Source of the DNA: Gilvimarinus algae
Lineage (GTDB): Bacteria > Pseudomonadota > Gammaproteobacteria > Pseudomonadales > Cellvibrionaceae
Length of the DNA stretch: 64,000 nt
NCBI RefSeq assembly: GCF_030518215.1
Contig: NZ_JAULRT010000032.1
Coordinates: 1 to 64,000, forward strand
Direction of reading: 5' to 3'
The notes under the pieces were generated by a model. That model was not told where the DNA came from. It saw nothing but the letters and a program-made list of their open reading frames with translations, and did no database searches. This document shows, piece by piece, positions 32,483 through 41,137 of the stretch; the first letter of the stretch is position 1, and the number at the start of each line of letters is the position of its first letter. A program made the translations under genes and the position numbers.

Positions 32483-33785
32483 GTTTACGGTAAAAGGTGC
32501 GCAGGCTGATGCCGGCGGCGCGGGCGGCGGCCTGCTTGTCGCCATGGTGTTCGGCCAGCAGCTGCTGCAGGTGGCGGGCCTGAAGACTTTTGAGGTCGTC
32601 ACCCTCCTGTTTCGCTCTGGCGCTGTCGGGCAGGTGGTTTTCGCAGGCCCGGTCCGCTTCGGTGGCCAGGGTCAAAGTAGCCGGGCTGATGCTGTCAGTG
32701 GTTTCGAGCAGGCAGGCGCGCTCCAGCAGGTTGCGCAGCTCGCGGATGTTGCCGGCAAAGGCTTGGCTTTGCAGCCAGTGCTCAGCCGCTCGGCTCAGAC
32801 GGTGGCCGGGCGCAAGTTTTTGCAGCAGCGAGCGGGCCAATAGCGGGATGTCCTCGGTGCGCTCGCGCAGAGCGGGCAAGCAGATCGGAAACACGTTAAT
32901 CCGGTAGTAAAGATCCTGGCGAAATTCGCCGGCGCTCACCATGGCTTTGAGGTTCTTGTGGGTGGCGCAGACCAGCCGGAAGTCGGCCATTTGCACCTGC
33001 ACACTGCCGATGGGCCGGTAGGTGCCGGACTCAATCAGCCTTAGCAATTTGACTTGCAGAGGCAGGGGGATATCGCCCACTTCATCGAGAAACAGAGTAC
33101 CGCCCCTGGCGGCCTCAATCAGGCCCTGCTTGCGAAAGCTGGCCCCGGTAAACGCGCCTTTGAGGTGACCGAAGAGCTCGCTTTCAAACAGGCTGTCGGT
33201 CAACCCGGCACACTCGACGGTGACAAAGGGGTTGTCGCGGCGCGCGCTGGCATCGTGGACGGCGCGGGCGGCCAGCTCCTTGCCGGTTCCCGATTCGCCC
33301 AGCAGCAACACCGAGGCCTCACTCGGGCCCACCCGATTGATCAGGTCCACCGCTTTGTTAAACGCGGCACTGGCCCCGACCATTTTTTGCGCTGACGCCT
33401 CAACGCTGGCGGTCTGCACTGGCTTGAGCAACTCGACAAAGTACTTTAACTGCCCTTGCTCGCCTTTGATGGGCAGCATCTCCACATCCACGTGCTCGCG
33501 ACCGCGAGGCGTGTTGTGGATGTGCAGGACGCGCTCTTTGGCGCCGGATTGCTTGCACGCTGCCAAGGGGCAGGATTCGCCCGCCTGGTCGCAGGGGCGG
33601 TCATAACCGTGGGAGACCTGATAGCAGTGAGGCGTGCGTTTGGGGTCGATAGCGCCAAAAGTGGCGGTGTACAAATCGTTAGCGGCCAGCACCTGGTAGT
33701 CGGCGCTCATCAAAATGGCCGGGCAGTCGTAGCCGTCGAGCATCCGGGCGGCGTTATGGTCTGTGTCTCGGGCGATCAGTTGCAT
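32469..33785 (-). CDS. fisR: FisR-type sigma54-dependent sulfane-sulfur-responsive activator
   Basis: 438 residues from the ATG at 33785; an upstream TTG (33815) is possible. N-terminal sensor domain has Cys54, Cys65 and Cys72 (spacing 11 and 7), the same as the three sensing cysteines reported for Cupriavidus FisR (53, 64, 71); Cys77 is extra. AAA+ core: Walker [15 protein letters not shown] (sigma54 contact), LFLDEVGDI (Walker B). C-terminal Fis helix-turn-helix ([21 protein letters not shown]). Reactive sulfur modifies the sensor and the protein then turns on sulfide-oxidation genes. Both flanking operons have sigma54 promoters. Confidence 0.88.
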   Translation of the reverse strand: MQLIARDTDHNAARMLDGYDCPAILMSADYQVLAANDLYTATFGAIDPKRTPHCYQVSHGYDRPCDQAGESCPLAACKQSGAKERVLHIHNTPRGREHVDVEMLPIKGEQGQLKYFVELLKPVQTASVEASAQKMVGASAAFNKAVDLINRVGPSEASVLLLGESGTGKELAARAVHDASARRDNPFVTVECAGLTDSLFESELFGHLKGAFTGASFRKQGLIEAARGGTLFLDEVGDIPLPLQVKLLRLIESGTYRPIGSVQVQMADFRLVCATHKNLKAMVSAGEFRQDLYYRINVFPICLPALRERTEDIPLLARSLLQKLAPGHRLSRAAEHWLQSQAFAGNIRELRNLLERACLLETTDSISPATLTLATEADRACENHLPDSARAKQEGDDLKSLQARHLQQLLAEHHGDKQAAARAAGISLRTFYRKLKGV

Positions 33786-33807
33786 ACTGTCAGTTGTGTC
33801 TGGCGGT

Positions 33808-33862
33808 TGTGTCAATTATGGCAAAGCCGCTGGTGATTTGCCTGATCGATTTTCGAAATCAG
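33808..33862. promoter_or_regulatory. candidate FisR enhancer region between fisR and pdo
   Basis: A dyad CTGAT (33842-33846) with ATCAG (33858-33862) surrounds TTCGAA, 56-77 bases upstream of the sigma54 -24 element. TGTGTCA (33808) and ATGGCAAAGC (33818) are shared with the region before the YeeE pair. Which of these, if any, binds FisR cannot be told from sequence. Confidence 0.35.
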
Positions 33863-33917
33863 AAAAAATAACTTTTATTTCAATGGGTTGTCGGTACTTT
33901 GGCGTGCAAGGCATGTT

Positions 33918-33933
33918 TGGCCTGTGGGTTGCT
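33918..33933 (+). promoter_or_regulatory. sigma54 promoter before the persulfide dioxygenase operon
   Basis: TGGCCTG-TGGG-TTGCT: GG (33919-33920) and GC (33931-33932) are ten bases apart as required. It is 33 bases before the dioxygenase ATG, the same distance as at the YeeE operon, and GGAGG follows as the ribosome site. Confidence 0.78.
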
Positions 33934-33966
33934 AAGGCAAAGGTAACAGCCTTGGAGGTGAAGCCT

Positions 33967-34866
33967 ATGACAAGCCGCACGCTACCCTTTGATCCGCCAA
34001 CTCACGTTAAACCCGTGGTAATTGCCTTTTTTGACGAGCCTACCAACACCTTTTCTTATGTGGTCAAAGACCCTGCCAGCGCCAGCTGCGCGGTCATCGA
34101 CTCGGTGATGGACATTGACTATGCCTCGGGCCGCACCAGCTTTACCGGCGCGGATCAGATCATTGATTACATTCGCGACAATGACTGGCAGCTTGAGTGG
34201 ATTATCGAAACCCATGTCCATGCCGATCACTTATCGGCGGCGCCCTATATCCAGGAAAAGCTGGGCGGCAAGCTTGGTATTGGCGATCAAATCACCCGGG
34301 TGCAGGAGACCTTTGGCAAGATCTTTAACGAGGGTACGGCCTTTGCCCGCGATGGTTCGCAGTTCGATCGCCTGTTCGCAGACGGCGACAGCTACGCCAT
34401 TGGCAGCATGACGGCTTACGCCCTGCACACGCCTGGTCACACGCCCGCCTGTATGACGCATGTGATTGGCGATGCGGCTTTTGTCGGGGACACACTTTTT
34501 ATGCCAGACGGCGGCACAGCCCGCGCCGATTTCCCCGGCGGTGATGCGGCGACACTCTATCGCTCTATCCAGCGGGTTCTGGCATTGCCGGAGCAGACGC
34601 GACTGTTTATGTGTCATGACTACTTGCCCAACGGCCGGGCCGTGGCCTGGGAGTCCTCGGTAGCGGCGGAAAAAGCGCACAATATTCACGTCAAGGACGG
34701 TATCAGTGAGCAGGCATTTGTTGCCATGCGCGAAAGCCGTGACAAGACGCTGGGCATGCCCAGGCTTATCCTGCCGAGCTTGCAAGTGAATATGCGCGCG
34801 GGGCATCTGCCCCCGGCCGACGACGATGGCAAGGTGTTTTTGAAAGTACCGCTCAACACCTTGTAG
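33967..34866 (+). CDS. persulfide dioxygenase-like metallo-beta-lactamase protein
   Basis: 299 residues from the ATG at 33967, with GGAGGTG upstream. The iron site is in THVHADHLS (His83, His85, Asp87, His88), HTPGHTPACMT, VGDTLFMPDGGTARADFPGG (Asp) and CHDY. This is the PDO/ETHE1 branch that oxidises glutathione persulfide to sulfite with O2; some members are called Blh. Cytoplasmic. It works right after sulfide:quinone oxidoreductase in sulfide disposal and is first in the operon. Confidence 0.9.
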   Translation: MTSRTLPFDPPTHVKPVVIAFFDEPTNTFSYVVKDPASASCAVIDSVMDIDYASGRTSFTGADQIIDYIRDNDWQLEWIIETHVHADHLSAAPYIQEKLGGKLGIGDQITRVQETFGKIFNEGTAFARDGSQFDRLFADGDSYAIGSMTAYALHTPGHTPACMTHVIGDAAFVGDTLFMPDGGTARADFPGGDAATLYRSIQRVLALPEQTRLFMCHDYLPNGRAVAWESSVAAEKAHNIHVKDGISEQAFVAMRESRDKTLGMPRLILPSLQVNMRAGHLPPADDDGKVFLKVPLNTL

Positions 34867-34903
34867 CCGACAATAAAAAATTCCATAACAGAGGCCCCCA
34901 ACC

Positions 34904-36571
34904 ATGAGTGAACAACAACTCACACCCACGCTGTGGGTCAGTGCCCAAATAGGGCCGGATCGCGTGTCCGCTCTCTCCGAGCAGGGTTTTACGGATGTGA
35001 TTTGCAACCGTCCCGATGGCGAGGCCGAAGGGCAGCCGCCTTTCGAGGCAATCCGCCGTGCGGCCGAGACAGTGGGGATACGCGCACACTATTTACCTGT
35101 GGTGCCGGGCCAGTTCGGGCGCGCCGAAGCCGCCCGTATGGCGGCGCTGTTGGCGAGCGCGCCGGGCAAAACCCTCGCCTATTGCCGCACTGGTAATCGC
35201 AGCGCCAGCCTTTGGGCCGTCGATCAATGGCTCGGCGGCGCCGACAAGGCGGGCCTTATGTCTCAGGTGCAGACACTGGGTTTTGATCTCGGTCCGACCC
35301 TTGAGCGGTTTTCCCCTACCACAACCGAGCAGCGCGACATTCTGGTTGTCGGTGGCGGCGCAGCGGGCATAGCGGTGGCTGCGAGTATCAAAGCTCGTCA
35401 GAGCGCTGTGGGTATTACTATCGTTGAGCCGGCCAGCAACCATTTTTACCAGCCCGGCTGGACTCTGGTGGGCGGCGGGGTATTCAGCCCGGAAAAAACA
35501 CGACGGGATATGGCCAGCATCATTCCGCCGGGTGTGGAGTGGATTCAATCGGCGGTAACAGCGTTTGCCCCCGAGGATAACCGCGTGACCCTGAGCGATG
35601 GTCGCACGCTGCAGTACCAGCAGCTGGTGGTTGCGCCAGGGCTGGTACTCAATTGGTCGGCCATTGAAGGTCTGGAGGACACACTGGGGAAAAACGGCGT
35701 CACCTCCAATTATCGCTACGACCTCGCCCCTTACACTTGGGCGCTGGTGAAAGGGTTGAAAGGCGGCCGGGCCGTTTTTACGCAGCCGCCGATGCCCATC
35801 AAGTGCGCCGGTGCGCCGCAAAAAGCCATGTACCTGTCTGCGGACTATTGGTTGAGCGAAAGCCTGCTCAGTGACATCAGCGTCGGCTTTTACAATGCCG
35901 GCGCTGTGTTGTTTGGCGTCAGCGAGTATGTGCCGGCGCTGATGGAATATGTGCGTCGCTATAACATAGACCTGAACTTTCAACACAACTTGGTGGCTGT
36001 GGACGGCCCGCGGCAGATCGCGACCTTTGTCGTGACCAACGCCGAGGGTGAAAGCCATCGGGAACAGGTGCCCTTTGAGATGCTGCACGTGTGTCCGCCT
36101 CAGAGCGCCCCGGCGTTTGTGCGCCACAGTGCATTGGCCGATAAGGCCGGTTGGGTGGATGTGAACCCGGCGACCTTGCAGCACCAGCGCTATGGCAATG
36201 TCTGGGCGCTGGGCGATGTGATCAATGCGCCCAATGCCAAAACCGCGGCGGCGGCCAGAGCCCAGGCGCCGATTGTCGCAACCAATCTGCTGGCAGCGAT
36301 TGGCTACCACTGTGAGCCGCGCCACTACAACGGCTATGGCTCCTGTCCGCTGACGGTAGAGCGGGGCAAAATTGTCCTAGCGGAGTTCGGCTATGGGGGC
36401 AAGCTGCTGCCGAGCTTCCCACCCTGGCTGCTCGATGGTACCCGCCCGACCCGCCTGGCCTGGTGGCTCAAGGAGAGAATCCTGCCGCCTGTCTACTGGC
36501 AGGCTATGCTCAAAGGGCGCGAATGGCTGACGCAAAGTGAGCCGGCCACCCGGGAGGAGTCGACCCATTAG
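34904..36571 (+). CDS. DUF442-sulfide:quinone oxidoreductase fusion
   Basis: 555 residues, two domains. Residues 1-110 are the TIGR01244/DUF442 sulfur-transfer or phosphatase-like domain with LAYCRTGNRSAS (Cys94). From 144 an FAD oxidoreductase of the SQR type follows: DILVVGGGAAGIAVAASI, FYQPGWTLVGGG, and the redox cysteines in KCAGAPQK and LHVCPPQSAP; GDVINAPNAKTAAAARAQAP is the FAD tail. It takes electrons from sulfide to quinone and passes sulfane sulfur on. Thirty-seven bases after the dioxygenase gene; SulP follows. Confidence 0.92.
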   Translation: MSEQQLTPTLWVSAQIGPDRVSALSEQGFTDVICNRPDGEAEGQPPFEAIRRAAETVGIRAHYLPVVPGQFGRAEAARMAALLASAPGKTLAYCRTGNRSASLWAVDQWLGGADKAGLMSQVQTLGFDLGPTLERFSPTTTEQRDILVVGGGAAGIAVAASIKARQSAVGITIVEPASNHFYQPGWTLVGGGVFSPEKTRRDMASIIPPGVEWIQSAVTAFAPEDNRVTLSDGRTLQYQQLVVAPGLVLNWSAIEGLEDTLGKNGVTSNYRYDLAPYTWALVKGLKGGRAVFTQPPMPIKCAGAPQKAMYLSADYWLSESLLSDISVGFYNAGAVLFGVSEYVPALMEYVRRYNIDLNFQHNLVAVDGPRQIATFVVTNAEGESHREQVPFEMLHVCPPQSAPAFVRHSALADKAGWVDVNPATLQHQRYGNVWALGDVINAPNAKTAAAARAQAPIVATNLLAAIGYHCEPRHYNGYGSCPLTVERGKIVLAEFGYGGKLLPSFPPWLLDGTRPTRLAWWLKERILPPVYWQAMLKGREWLTQSEPATREESTH

Positions 36572-36575
36572 CCGA

Positions 36576-38306
36576 ATGATCCGAAAACAGGTGTCGCGCT
36601 ATCTGCCGGTGCTGGACTGGTCGCGCGAGTATTCGCGCGCGGCTCTGGTGGATGATCTGCTGGCGGCGGCTATCGTCACTGTCATGCTGATTCCGCAGTC
36701 GCTGGCTTACGCGCTGCTTGCCGGTTTGCCTCCGGAAGTGGGGCTCTACGCCTCGCTGTTGCCGCTGTTGCTCTACGGTTTGCTGGGTACCAGCCGCACC
36801 ATGTCGGTGGGTCCGGTGGCGGTGGTCTCGCTGATGACGGCGGCCGCGGTCGGCGGTCTGGGGCTGGCCGAGCCGGCGCATATTCTGGCCGCGGCGGCGG
36901 CACTGGCGCTGGTCAGTGGCGCCATGCTGTTGTTGCTCGGTTTTCTCCGCCTGGGTTTTCTCGCCAACTTTCTCTCCCATCCGGTCATTGCGGGGTTTAT
37001 TACCGCCTCGGGTGTTCTTATTGCCTTGAGTCAGCTCAGGCACCTGACCGGTATGAACCTGGCCGGCGATACCCTGCCCGAGTTGCTGCTCGGTCTTGGT
37101 CAGCTAAAGACGGAGTTCAACCTGACGACGGCATTGCTCGGTGGGGCGACCCTGTTGTTTTTGTTTTGGGTGCGCGCAGCCCTGGCGCCGCTTCTGGTGC
37201 GTATGGGTATGGCCGAGCGCACGGCAGCACTGATGGCCAAAGCCGGGCCCGTGGTGGCCGTGGTGGTCGGCGCCGGGCTCGCCTGGTGGCTGGATCTGGC
37301 CGGCCGCGGGGTCGCCCTGGTGGGTGAGGTGCCCGCTGCGCTGCCGGCGCTGGCAATACCGCAGTTACCTATGGGTCTCTGGCAGCAATTGGCAGGGCCG
37401 GCGCTACTGATTGCCGTGATCGGCTTTGTCGAATCTGTGTCTGTAGCGCAGACACTGGCGGCAAAAAGGCGCCAGCGGATAGACCCGGATCAGGAGTTAA
37501 TCGCTTTGGGCGCGGCAAATCTTTCGGCCGGTGTCAGCCAGGGTTTTCCAGTGACCGGTGGTTTTTCCCGCTCGGTGGTGAATTTTGAGGCGGGTGCGCG
37601 CACCCCGGCTGCGGGCATCTACACGGCCATGGGCATGGCTCTGGCCGTGCTGTTTCTCACCCCGGCGCTGGCGTATTTGCCCAAGGCCACCTTGGCCGCG
37701 ACCATTGTGGTGGCGGTCCTGTCGCTGATCGACCTGTCCATTCTCTGGCGCGCCTGGCGCTTCGCGCGGGCCGACTTTATCGCTGTGAGCGCAACGGTTG
37801 TCGTCACCTTATTGCTCGGGGTGGAGTGGGGCGTAAGCGCGGGGGTTGCCGCTTCGCTGGCGATCTACCTGATTAAAGCCTCGCGACCGCACATCGCTGT
37901 GGTGGGTCTGGTGCCGGGTACGGCGCACTACCGCAACGTTGACCGGCGCCCCGTGGTGACCCAGCCACATGTGCTCTCCGTGCGAGTGGATGAAAGCCTG
38001 TTCTTCGCCAACGCCCGTTTTCTGGAGGACCGTCTGTATCAGTTGGTGGCCGAGCAGCCGCACCTGCGTCACCTGATCTTGCAGTGCAGTGCGGTCAACG
38101 CCATTGATCTGAGCGCCCTGGAATCGCTGGAGGCCATTAACGAGAGACTGAACGCCAGTGGTGTGCGCCTGCATCTATCCGAGGTAAAGGGTCCTGTGAT
38201 GGATCGGCTCCAGCGCAGTGACTTTCTCGATTCGCTCACAGGCCGCGTCTACCTCTCGCATCATCAGGCGGTCACCGCGCTGGATGAGGAGGACTTTGTC
38301 ATTTGA
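36576..38306 (+). CDS. SulP-family anion transporter with STAS domain
   Basis: 576 residues from the ATG at 36576. About 12 membrane helices; VDDLLAAAIVTVMLIPQSLAYALLAGLPPEVGLYAS is the SulP signature, with GGFSRSVVNFEAGARTP further on. C-terminal STAS domain (about 440-560, FFANARFLEDRLYQLV, LQCSAVNAIDLSALESL). SulP proteins carry sulfate, bicarbonate or other anions; here in a sulfide-oxidation operon, removal of sulfate or sulfite is a reasonable guess. Confidence 0.88.
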   Translation: MIRKQVSRYLPVLDWSREYSRAALVDDLLAAAIVTVMLIPQSLAYALLAGLPPEVGLYASLLPLLLYGLLGTSRTMSVGPVAVVSLMTAAAVGGLGLAEPAHILAAAAALALVSGAMLLLLGFLRLGFLANFLSHPVIAGFITASGVLIALSQLRHLTGMNLAGDTLPELLLGLGQLKTEFNLTTALLGGATLLFLFWVRAALAPLLVRMGMAERTAALMAKAGPVVAVVVGAGLAWWLDLAGRGVALVGEVPAALPALAIPQLPMGLWQQLAGPALLIAVIGFVESVSVAQTLAAKRRQRIDPDQELIALGAANLSAGVSQGFPVTGGFSRSVVNFEAGARTPAAGIYTAMGMALAVLFLTPALAYLPKATLAATIVVAVLSLIDLSILWRAWRFARADFIAVSATVVVTLLLGVEWGVSAGVAASLAIYLIKASRPHIAVVGLVPGTAHYRNVDRRPVVTQPHVLSVRVDESLFFANARFLEDRLYQLVAEQPHLRHLILQCSAVNAIDLSALESLEAINERLNASGVRLHLSEVKGPVMDRLQRSDFLDSLTGRVYLSHHQAVTALDEEDFVI

Positions 38307-38312
38307 CGCGCG

Positions 38313-39146
38313 CTATTCGCTAATTGTTTCTTGGCGATAGTAGCCCTGGCCGTTCTCGCCGAGCTCAGCGGCAAGCCAGGGCAAGGTTTCTTCCATCTGC
38401 GACCAGAGCGTCCACGGAGGATTCACGACTATCATCCCGCTGGCGGTCATGCCGTGGCCGGGGCTGTCCGGCCGCACCCCCAATTCAAATAGCTGGATAC
38501 CGCCGATTCCGCTCTGGCGCAGCTGTTTTTCCAGCGTGTCGATCCGGGCTCTGTCCACCACCGGATACCAGAGCAGGTAGCAGCCCGAGGCAAAACGCCT
38601 GCTGGCCTGCGTCAGGGCCTCGGCGACTTTCTGGTAGTCGCTTTTGATCTCGTAGGAGGGGTCAATCAGCACCAGAGCCCGACGGGTCGGGGGCGGCACC
38701 AGCGCCCTGAGCCCGGCAAAACCATCCTCGCACTTAACGTACACCCGTTTTTTGCCCTGCAGGTTCTTCCGCAATAATGCATGGTCGGCGCCGTGCAGCT
38801 CGTGCAGCCAAAGTTCGTCCTGAGGCCTGAGCCGGTGACTGGTTAGCAGCGGCGAGCCCGGGTAGAGTGCCAGCGTTTTGCGATTGCTCTCGCGCACGCT
38901 CGCCAGATAGTGGGCGAGCGGCTCAGGCAGATTCGGCTGGTTGTAAATTTTGCCAATTCCGGTATCGAATTCGCGATTTTTTTCACGCTCCGCGGTCAGT
39001 GAATAGAGGCCGGCACCGCTGTGGGTGTCGATAATACGCAGCCCTGTCTCCTTGCGCTGTAAGTACTCCAGGCAACACAGCCACACGCAGTGTTTGAGTA
39101 CATCGGCGTGGTTGCCGGCGTGGTAAGCGTGACGGTAACTGAGCAT
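38313..39146 (-). CDS. rlmJ: 23S rRNA (adenine-2030-N6)-methyltransferase RlmJ
   Basis: 277 residues from the ATG at 39146 (MLSYRHAYHAGNHADVLKH, the fixed start of the family). The SAM part is IIDTHSGAGLYSL and the catalytic motif LIDPSYEIKSDY (DPPY-like, with S for P). C-terminal ASGMIVVNPPWTLW. Cytoplasmic rRNA methylation. Convergent with SulP. Confidence 0.95.
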   Translation of the reverse strand: MLSYRHAYHAGNHADVLKHCVWLCCLEYLQRKETGLRIIDTHSGAGLYSLTAEREKNREFDTGIGKIYNQPNLPEPLAHYLASVRESNRKTLALYPGSPLLTSHRLRPQDELWLHELHGADHALLRKNLQGKKRVYVKCEDGFAGLRALVPPPTRRALVLIDPSYEIKSDYQKVAEALTQASRRFASGCYLLWYPVVDRARIDTLEKQLRQSGIGGIQLFELGVRPDSPGHGMTASGMIVVNPPWTLWSQMEETLPWLAAELGENGQGYYRQETISE

Positions 39147-39385
39147 GGAGCCTCCCGGGCCCGAATGATTAGCCCCTGAAAAAGCGTGATTATAAGGGTT
39201 TTGTGAGTTCACAGTGGCAGCTGGTGAGTATTTTGCAGGGATACTATTTTTTGCCCTGTTGTGGCAGTGGCGTAGTACCATGGCGCGTCGCGGTAAACGT
39301 CGTTGAGCCTTGCACGCGAGCCGCACAGGGAGAACATCAAGCGCGGGGCTGATGCCGGCGCTTAGAGTCCGGATTAAAAATATTC

Positions 39386-41137
39386 GTGTTGTTATTGTTC
39401 CGATCATTCATACCAAAATACCGGGCACATCTACTGTTGTGCTCGCTGTGTCTTTTTGCCGGCTATGCGGGGGCCGCGGTGCCATCGCTGGAGTTAACAG
39501 GCGGTACCTCGGCTCTGCGGGAAAATATAAAGGCCTACCTGGACATTGAAGGTCAATCCTGCCGGCTCGCCCGCTGGCACGTAAGGGCGCTGGGGCAGGA
39601 GCTCGACCGCAAGATCGATGAGGCCGCCCGGGCGCTGGGCTACTATCACCTGAGTACGGAAAAGTCTTTTGAGCGCACTGAGGAGTGTTGGCGCCTGAGC
39701 ATAGTGCTGAACCCAGGGCCCGCCGTGGTCTACGACCAAGTGAATGTCGTGCTTGAGGGCCCTGGGGCCGACAATCAGGCGTTGACCAATGTACGTGACG
39801 ATAAGACGCTGCGAGAGGGGCGGCAATTTAACCACGGCCGCTACGATGCCTACAAAAGTCGCCTTCTGCAGGTGGCCAATACTCAGGGTTATTTCGATGC
39901 CGAGTATGTTCGCGCCGAGGTACTGGTGTCGCGCGAGCGCAACACGGCGCGGGTCAATCTGATACTGGATACCGGCGAGCGCTATCGCATCGGCGAGGTG
40001 AGTGTCGAGCACGACATTCTGAGCGACGAGCTGATCGATCGTTACATTACCCTCGAGCGCGGCCAGGAGTATCGCTCCGAGGAACTGGTCAAACTCAAAA
40101 GTGAGTTGCAGGCCAGCCACTACTTTGGCTCAGTGAGTGTGGAGCCGCAGCTCAATTCGCTCAGCGATGGTGAAGTGCCGATCAATATCAAGCTGATCGG
40201 CGGCCCCAAGCACAGTTACTCCATCGGTGCCGGCTACGCCTCGGATACCGGCCCGCGCATTTTGCTCGGCTACGAGAACCGCTATCTCAATAGCGCCGGA
40301 CACAGTCTGGATGCCAACGTGAACGCCTCGGAGGTGATTACCACTTACCAGGTGGGCTATTCCATTCCTATGAAGCGCCCGGCCTACGAGGTATTGCGCC
40401 TGTACACCGGTTTCTCCCAGGAAGACATCAACAAGTCGGTCAGCAACCGGCTGGTCACCGGCGCCAACTACTCGCGCTGGGAAACCAGCTCCTGGTTGAA
40501 TAACCTGGGGTTGAGCTACGAGGAAGAGGAGTACTCGTTTGGCGAGGACCCTTCCCGCACCTCTGAACTGGTCATTCCGATGTACAGTACCTCTTACACC
40601 TCGGTGCAGGATGTGAAGTACCCTCGCTCGGGCTGGAATTTACTGTTCAGGGTAAAAGGCGCCAGCGACGCCTTTGTCTCCAGCACGGACTTTGCTCAGG
40701 TCTACGGTCGGGCCAAACTGATTCTGCCTCTCGGCGAGGGCCGGCTTTTGTTCCGTGGTGAAGGCGGTATCACTGAAGTGGACGATTTCAACAAGCTGCC
40801 TATCTCCCAGCGTTTTTTTGCCGGCGGTGACGCCAGCGTGCGCGGCTACGACTACAAAACCCTGGGCCCGAAAAACGATGATGACATTGTAATTGGTGGC
40901 TCGCGGTTACTGACAGGCTCCATTGAGTACGACCGCAAGGTCTACGGCGATTTTGTCTTGGCGGCTTTTTACGATGAGGGCACGGCTTTCAATAAAGGGT
41001 ATCTGGAGCCCTACCGGGGCGTTGGTGTGGGCATTCGCTGGGTGTCTCCGGTGGGGCCGGTGCGCGCCGATGTGGCCAAGGCTCTCGACGGTGATGAGGG
41101 CTGGCGGCTGCACTTCAGCGTGGGGCCCGACTTGTAA
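39386..41137 (+). CDS. tamA: translocation and assembly module outer-membrane protein TamA
   Basis: 583 residues from a GTG at 39386 (MLLLFRSFIPKYRAH). Signal peptide, three POTRA domains (about 35-270), then a 16-strand Omp85 barrel with QRFFAGGDASVRGYDYKTLGP (the VRGY/F motif) and GVGVGIRWVSPVGPVRADVA. With TamB it inserts certain outer-membrane proteins or moves phospholipid. Its stop overlaps the tamB start (TAATG). Confidence 0.93.
   Translation: MLLLFRSFIPKYRAHLLLCSLCLFAGYAGAAVPSLELTGGTSALRENIKAYLDIEGQSCRLARWHVRALGQELDRKIDEAARALGYYHLSTEKSFERTEECWRLSIVLNPGPAVVYDQVNVVLEGPGADNQALTNVRDDKTLREGRQFNHGRYDAYKSRLLQVANTQGYFDAEYVRAEVLVSRERNTARVNLILDTGERYRIGEVSVEHDILSDELIDRYITLERGQEYRSEELVKLKSELQASHYFGSVSVEPQLNSLSDGEVPINIKLIGGPKHSYSIGAGYASDTGPRILLGYENRYLNSAGHSLDANVNASEVITTYQVGYSIPMKRPAYEVLRLYTGFSQEDINKSVSNRLVTGANYSRWETSSWLNNLGLSYEEEEYSFGEDPSRTSELVIPMYSTSYTSVQDVKYPRSGWNLLFRVKGASDAFVSSTDFAQVYGRAKLILPLGEGRLLFRGEGGITEVDDFNKLPISQRFFAGGDASVRGYDYKTLGPKNDDDIVIGGSRLLTGSIEYDRKVYGDFVLAAFYDEGTAFNKGYLEPYRGVGVGIRWVSPVGPVRADVAKALDGDEGWRLHFSVGPDL

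Noticed and set aside
33786-33815. TTG start for fisR at 33815
   Set aside because: The ATG at 33785 gives cysteine positions nearly equal to those of FisR and leaves the shared upstream words non-coding.
33900-33916. Alternative sigma54 site at TTGGCGTGCAAGGCATG
   Set aside because: The GG and GC are not ten bases apart; the site at 33918-33933 is exact.
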